DNA of 64,000 nucleotides from the NCBI RefSeq assembly GCF_900156045.1, contig NZ_FTMX01000003.1:543090-607089 (forward strand), read 5' to 3'. Positions 60,482-64,000 of this stretch are shown in pieces. Position 1 is the first letter of the stretch. Each line of letters opens with the position of its first letter. This DNA comes from Peribacillus simplex (lineage in GTDB: Bacteria; Bacillota; Bacilli; Bacillales; DSM-1321). Under the pieces are notes generated by a model. That model was given only the letters and a program-made list of their open reading frames with translations. It ran no database searches and was not told the DNA's origin. The translations under genes and the position numbers were made by a program.

Positions 60482-63028
60482 ATGTCAGAAAATGAAAGAT
60501 CAGGTGTAAAAGAAATAAATATAAGTACCGAGATGCGGACATCGTTTTTGGATTATGCGATGAGTGTTATCGTGTCTCGGGCTTTGCCTGATGTAAGGGA
60601 CGGTTTAAAACCGGTACACCGAAGAATTCTTTATGCAATGAATGATCTTGGAATGACTTCGGATAAACCATTTAAAAAATCTGCCCGTATTGTCGGGGAA
60701 GTAATCGGTAAATATCACCCGCATGGTGATTCAGCCGTATATGAAACGATGGTACGGATGGCGCAGCCTTTTAACTATCGCTATATGCTTGTCGATGGTC
60801 ATGGGAATTTCGGTTCAGTCGATGGAGACCAAGCTGCCGCAATGAGGTACACAGAAGCAAGAATGTCAAAGATTTCGATGGAATTGCTTCGCGATTTAAA
60901 TAAAGATACGGTTAATTTCCAAGATAACTATGATGGTTCAGAAAGAGAACCAGCCGTTATGCCAGCCCGTTTTCCGAACTTGTTAGTGAATGGATCATCT
61001 GGTATAGCGGTAGGGATGGCAACCAATATTCCACCACATCAATTAGGCGAGGTAATTGACGGCGTATTGGCTTTAAGCAAGAATCCTGAAATTACAATTC
61101 CTGAGTTGATGGAATATATCCCTGGTCCGGACTTTCCGACAGCCGGTTTGATTTTAGGGAGAAGTGGAATCAGAAAGGCCTATGAAACCGGAAAAGGGTC
61201 AATCATTCAACGTGCGAAAGTCGAGATTGAAGAGAAATCCAATGGTAAACAGGTAATCCTTGTTAAGGAAATCCCTTATCAAGTGAATAAAGCAAGATTG
61301 ATTGAAAAAATTGCCGAACTTGCTCGAGATAAGAAAATCGAAGGCATTACCGACTTACGGGATGAATCGGATCGCAATGGCATGCGTATTGTCATGGAGC
61401 TTCGAAAGGATGTTAATGCGAATGTCCTTTTAAACAACCTGTATAAGCATACCGCGATGCAGACTACCTTCGGAATCAATCTGCTTGCTTTGGTGGACGG
61501 ACAGCCTAAAGTATTGAATTTAAAACAATGCCTGCACTACTACTTAGAGCATCAGCAGGTAGTCATACGGCGCAGGACTGAATTTGAATTACGGAAAGCG
61601 GAAGCCCGCGCCCATATTTTAGAAGGGTTGCGCATTGCACTTGATAATTTGGATGCAGTCATTACGTTGATCCGCAGTTCCCAAACGACAGAAATTGCCC
61701 GTGAAGGCTTAATGACACAATTCTCACTTTCTGAAAAACAGGCGCAAGCTATCCTGGATATGCGTTTACAGCGTTTGACAGGTCTGGAACGTGAAAAAAT
61801 TGAAGATGAATATCAGGCATTAATGGCTATAATTGCAGAATATAAAGCGATTCTTGCTGATGAGGAAAAGGTTCTTGAAATTATTCGTGAAGAGCTTCTT
61901 GAAATTAAAGAACGATTTGATGATAAACGGAGAACTGAAATCACATTAGCCGGCTTTGAAAGCCTGGAAGATGAAGATTTAATCCCAGAGGAAAATATAA
62001 TCGTGACACTTACGCATAACGGTTATATTAAACGCTTGCCTGCAACCACATACCGCAGTCAAAAACGCGGAGGGCGCGGAATACAGGGTATGGGAACGAA
62101 TACAGATGACTTTGTCGGTCACTTGTTAACCACATCGACTCATGACACTCTTTTATTCTTCACCAACAAAGGTAAAGTCTATCGTTCCAAAGGATATGAA
62201 ATACCTGAATATGGTAGAACGGCAAAAGGATTGCCGCTTATCAACTTGTTGGAAGTCGATAAAGGCGAGTGGGTCAACGCAATCATACCTGTGAAGGAAT
62301 TTGCTGACGATTGGTATTTATTCTTCACGACCAGACATGGGGTATCAAAGCGTACACCTTTGTCTTCTTTTGCAAATATCCGTAATAATGGTTTAATTGC
62401 CCTAGGTTTACGTGAAGATGATGAATTGATTTCTGTCCGTCTTACGAATGGAGAGAAACAGATCATAATTGGAACGAAGTCCGGGATGATGATTCGTTTC
62501 CCTGAGACGGATGTACGGACAATGGGACGTACTGCAGCGGGAGTTAAAGGAATTTCCTTAGGGACGAATGATGAAGTTGTCGGAATGGAAATTCTTGAAG
62601 ATGATGAAGAAGTCCTCATCGTTACGAAAAACGGCTATGGAAAACGGACCTCTGCGGAAGAATACCGTATTCAAAGCCGTGGAGGCAAAGGAATAAAAAC
62701 ATGTAATGTCACTGAGAAAAATGGTGAACTAATAGCCGTGAAAACAGTTACGGGTGTAGATGAAGATTTGATGCTGATTACAGCAGCTGGTGTATTGATC
62801 CGAATGGAAGTCGAAGGCATTTCTAAAACGGGCCGTAATACACAGGGTGTTAAGCTCATCCGACTCGAATCCGCTGATAATGAGTATGTTTCGACGGTAG
62901 CCATCGTAGGAAGAGAAGAAGAAGAGGAAAAAGACATGAATATAGAAACGGTCACGACTCCAGATTCTGATTCTGAACCTATTGAAATTGAAAAAAATGA
63001 AGAAACTGAAAAAGATACGGAAGAATGA
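60482..63028 (+). CDS. gyrA: DNA gyrase subunit A
   Basis: 848 residues. The N-terminal breakage-reunion domain has the quinolone-resistance region [19 protein letters not shown], with the usual Ser and Glu at the two hot spots, and the catalytic Tyr in [11 protein letters not shown]. The C-terminal domain is a six-bladed beta-pinwheel with the GyrA box [10 protein letters not shown]. An acidic tail of about 35 residues (EEEEEKDMN through [12 protein letters not shown]) is typical of Bacillus. The ATG follows AGGAGGTT. Confidence 0.99.
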   Translation: MSENERSGVKEINISTEMRTSFLDYAMSVIVSRALPDVRDGLKPVHRRILYAMNDLGMTSDKPFKKSARIVGEVIGKYHPHGDSAVYETMVRMAQPFNYRYMLVDGHGNFGSVDGDQAAAMRYTEARMSKISMELLRDLNKDTVNFQDNYDGSEREPAVMPARFPNLLVNGSSGIAVGMATNIPPHQLGEVIDGVLALSKNPEITIPELMEYIPGPDFPTAGLILGRSGIRKAYETGKGSIIQRAKVEIEEKSNGKQVILVKEIPYQVNKARLIEKIAELARDKKIEGITDLRDESDRNGMRIVMELRKDVNANVLLNNLYKHTAMQTTFGINLLALVDGQPKVLNLKQCLHYYLEHQQVVIRRRTEFELRKAEARAHILEGLRIALDNLDAVITLIRSSQTTEIAREGLMTQFSLSEKQAQAILDMRLQRLTGLEREKIEDEYQALMAIIAEYKAILADEEKVLEIIREELLEIKERFDDKRRTEITLAGFESLEDEDLIPEENIIVTLTHNGYIKRLPATTYRSQKRGGRGIQGMGTNTDDFVGHLLTTSTHDTLLFFTNKGKVYRSKGYEIPEYGRTAKGLPLINLLEVDKGEWVNAIIPVKEFADDWYLFFTTRHGVSKRTPLSSFANIRNNGLIALGLREDDELISVRLTNGEKQIIIGTKSGMMIRFPETDVRTMGRTAAGVKGISLGTNDEVVGMEILEDDEEVLIVTKNGYGKRTSAEEYRIQSRGGKGIKTCNVTEKNGELIAVKTVTGVDEDLMLITAAGVLIRMEVEGISKTGRNTQGVKLIRLESADNEYVSTVAIVGREEEEEKDMNIETVTTPDSDSEPIEIEKNEETEKDTEE

Positions 63029-63036
63029 TCTTTCCA

Positions 63037-63074
63037 CAAAAAAAGACCCAGGCAATTGAGCTGGGTCTTTTTTT
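63037..63074 (+). terminator. Intrinsic terminator of gyrA
   Basis: AAAAAAGACCCAG pairs with CTGGGTCTTTTTT, closing the gyrB-gyrA transcription unit. Confidence 0.95.
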
Positions 63075-63267
63075 GTGCTTAAGAAAAAATTCAAACTGAT
63101 TTCAAGAGTGTTTGAATTTAAGTAAAAAGACTTATCATATTTAGGATATTTAAAATAAAAAATGCTAATAAATTGAATTTATTTAGGTATTTAATTACAA
63201 AAAAGATAGTTCCTACCATGTTTTTCAAGTAGAATGATACTCACCAATATTACCGAGGTGAAACGTT

Positions 63268-63619
63268 TTGCTAATGAAAACTCGCTATTTAATCGAAGGC
63301 TGCATCCAGTCTTGCAGATGTATTTCACGCCATGACTTCCGAGAGGGCTTATAGAAAGAAACAGTCACCTTTTAAGGTATTGGAAATGATCTTACATGAT
63401 GACTTTGGTAAATTTGATATTGGGGTAGTTAAAACCTTGTTATCGAGCTTCGCTAATTTTTTCATAGGAAGCAGGGTCAAACTGAACAATGGATTCATTG
63501 CTGAAATCATTTTTATTGATGCCGGCTCTGAAACAAGACCGGTCATAAAGATGATGGATAGTGAGCAAATCATCAATTTAGGGATTGATCGGGAATTATA
63601 TATAGAAGAAATACTATAG
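63268..63619 (+). pseudogene. Deleted and frameshifted HD-GYP phosphodiesterase gene
   Basis: An HD-GYP-type gene remnant. The TTG/ATG start at 63268/63274 encodes MKTRYLIEGCI, like the N terminus of Bacillus HD-GYP proteins, but stops at 63354. From 63293 another frame (+1 relative) reads SLADVFHAMTSERAYRKKQSPFKVLEMILHDDFGKFD through ELYIEEIL. That is the end of an HD-GYP domain (DAMTSERAYR motif) plus the family's C-terminal tail. The HD and GYP catalytic motifs, about 200 residues or more, are missing. The junction is near 63302-63315. The 95-codon open frame from the ATG at 63332 could still be translated, but it would be non-catalytic. A terminator-like hairpin follows at 63629-63659. 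Confidence 0.75.
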
Positions 63620-63628
63620 TGTTTAAAG

Positions 63629-63659
63629 AAAAAGTTTACTCTTAAAAGGTAACCTTTTT
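63629..63659 (+). terminator. Hairpin terminator after the HD-GYP remnant
   Basis: AAAAAGTTTAC pairs with GTAACCTTTTT with one mismatch and ends in T5. It lies 10 bases past the remnant's stop codon. Confidence 0.6.
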
Positions 63660-63721
63660 CAGCTTAATCAGGAATGCAGCCATAGTATTTGAAATCTATA
63701 TTATTTATTTTAAAATAACTA

Positions 63722-63750
63722 TTGCTTTTATTCCTGATACTAGATATAAT
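63722..63750 (+). promoter_or_regulatory. rRNA operon promoter P1
   Basis: TTGCTT, 17 bases, TATAAT. It is followed 31 bases later by a second promoter, the tandem arrangement typical of Bacillus rrn operons. Confidence 0.7.
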
Positions 63751-63780
63751 AACTAAGTCGACAGCGAAAGAATAAAGTTG

Positions 63781-63809
63781 TTGACAAAATATAATATAGT
63801 TGATATATT
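63781..63809 (+). promoter_or_regulatory. rRNA operon promoter P2
   Basis: TTGACA, 17 bases, TATATT. The -35 is perfect and the -10 matches at 5 of 6. It lies 122 bases before the mature 16S start. Confidence 0.85.
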
Positions 63810-63841
63810 ATTAAAGTCGTTTCCAACCGAACGACACAAAT

Positions 63842-63856
63842 TGCTCTTTGAAAACT
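63842..63856 (+). promoter_or_regulatory. rRNA leader boxA antitermination element
   Basis: TGCTCTTTGAAAACT matches the Bacillus boxA sequence that recruits NusB/S10 to keep RNA polymerase processive through rRNA genes. It lies in the leader between P2 and 16S. Confidence 0.85.
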
Positions 63857-63930
63857 GAACAAAACAAAGCGCCAACGTTAAATTTTAAGTGAGCACACAC
63901 TATCAAAAAAGCAAATGAGCAAGTCAAACA

Positions 63931-64000
63931 TTTCTTCGGAGAGTTTGATCCTGGCTCAGGACGAACGCTGGCGGCGTGCCTAATACATGCAAGTCGAGCG
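63931..64000 (+). rRNA. rrs: 16S ribosomal RNA, 5' end only
   Basis: TTCGGAGAGTTTGATCCTGG, followed by CTCAGGACGAACGCTGG and GTGCCTAATACATGCAAGTC, is the standard 16S start. The gene runs off the right edge. Confidence 0.98.

Noticed and set aside
60700..60760. Quinolone-resistance change in GyrA
   Set aside because: The HGDSAVYE segment has the normal Ser and Glu. Only GyrB is altered.
62179..62619. 146-codon open frame antisense to gyrA
   Set aside because: Ser/Pro/Arg-rich composition typical of a shadow of a conserved gene. No start signal.

Overview
The window is a low-GC Gram-positive chromosome segment spanning the replication origin of a spore-forming member of the Bacillaceae. The gene order rpmH-rnpA-spoIIIJ-jag-mnmE-mnmG-rsmG-noc-parA-parB on one side and dnaA-dnaN-yaaA-recF-remB-gyrB-gyrA-rrn on the other is the conserved Bacillus oriC neighbourhood. 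Spore genes (spoIIIJ, yyaC), a schizokinen/rhizobactin-type siderophore operon and a Bacillaceae-type intergenic palindromic repeat fit Peribacillus, Priestia or Bacillus. I lean to Peribacillus, but the exact species cannot be read from the window.

Left arm, 1-7.3 kb (minus strand): a hydroxamate-citrate siderophore operon (aminotransferase, decarboxylase, IucA/IucC synthetase, acetyltransferase, N-monooxygenase, second synthetase cut by the window edge). It is transcribed from a control region holding two mirror-image Fur boxes. 7.4-10.7 kb (plus): a three-gene locus of a VTC-type polyphosphate polymerase domain, a DUF4956 membrane protein and a membrane-anchored CotH-kinase-like protein, with a PhoP-box-like repeat upstream. 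11-20 kb: cytoplasmic alpha-amylase, peptidase T, a large HPII-type catalase, DEAD-box helicase DbpA, an IsdG-like haem monooxygenase and an RlmN-family methyltransferase.

20-44 kb (mostly minus): rlmH, a CxxH/CxxC small protein, HtrC protease, the walRKHIJ cell-wall regulon operon, an M23 murein hydrolase with a tandem WalR/PhoP-type box array, four tRNA genes (Lys-Glu-Asp-Phe), purA, dnaC, rplI-gdpP-yybS, rpsF-ssb-rpsR, ychF, a DUF951 protein, an MscS channel, yyaC (plus) and a DUF554 protein. 43-53 kb: the parB/parA/noc segregation and nucleoid-occlusion genes with a parS site inside parB, then rsmG, mnmG, mnmE, jag, spoIIIJ, rnpA and rpmH.

53-64 kb: a bipartite oriC. DnaA boxes and Spo0A-type boxes lie upstream of dnaA, and DnaA boxes, a DnaA-trio and an AT-rich unwinding element lie between dnaA and dnaN. 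The replication, repair and topoisomerase genes follow, then a decayed HD-GYP phosphodiesterase gene, tandem rRNA promoters and the first 70 bases of 16S rRNA.

The points most worth a second look are: a natural Asp-to-Asn change in the otherwise near-invariant EGDSAGG motif of GyrB (a known quinolone-resistance position); an 11-bp tandem WalR/PhoP-like array running directly into a cluster of DnaA boxes upstream of rlmH; a similar array upstream of the M23 hydrolase; a parS-like palindrome inside the rpsF-ssb operon; the VTC/DUF4956/CotH locus; and the HD-GYP pseudogene.
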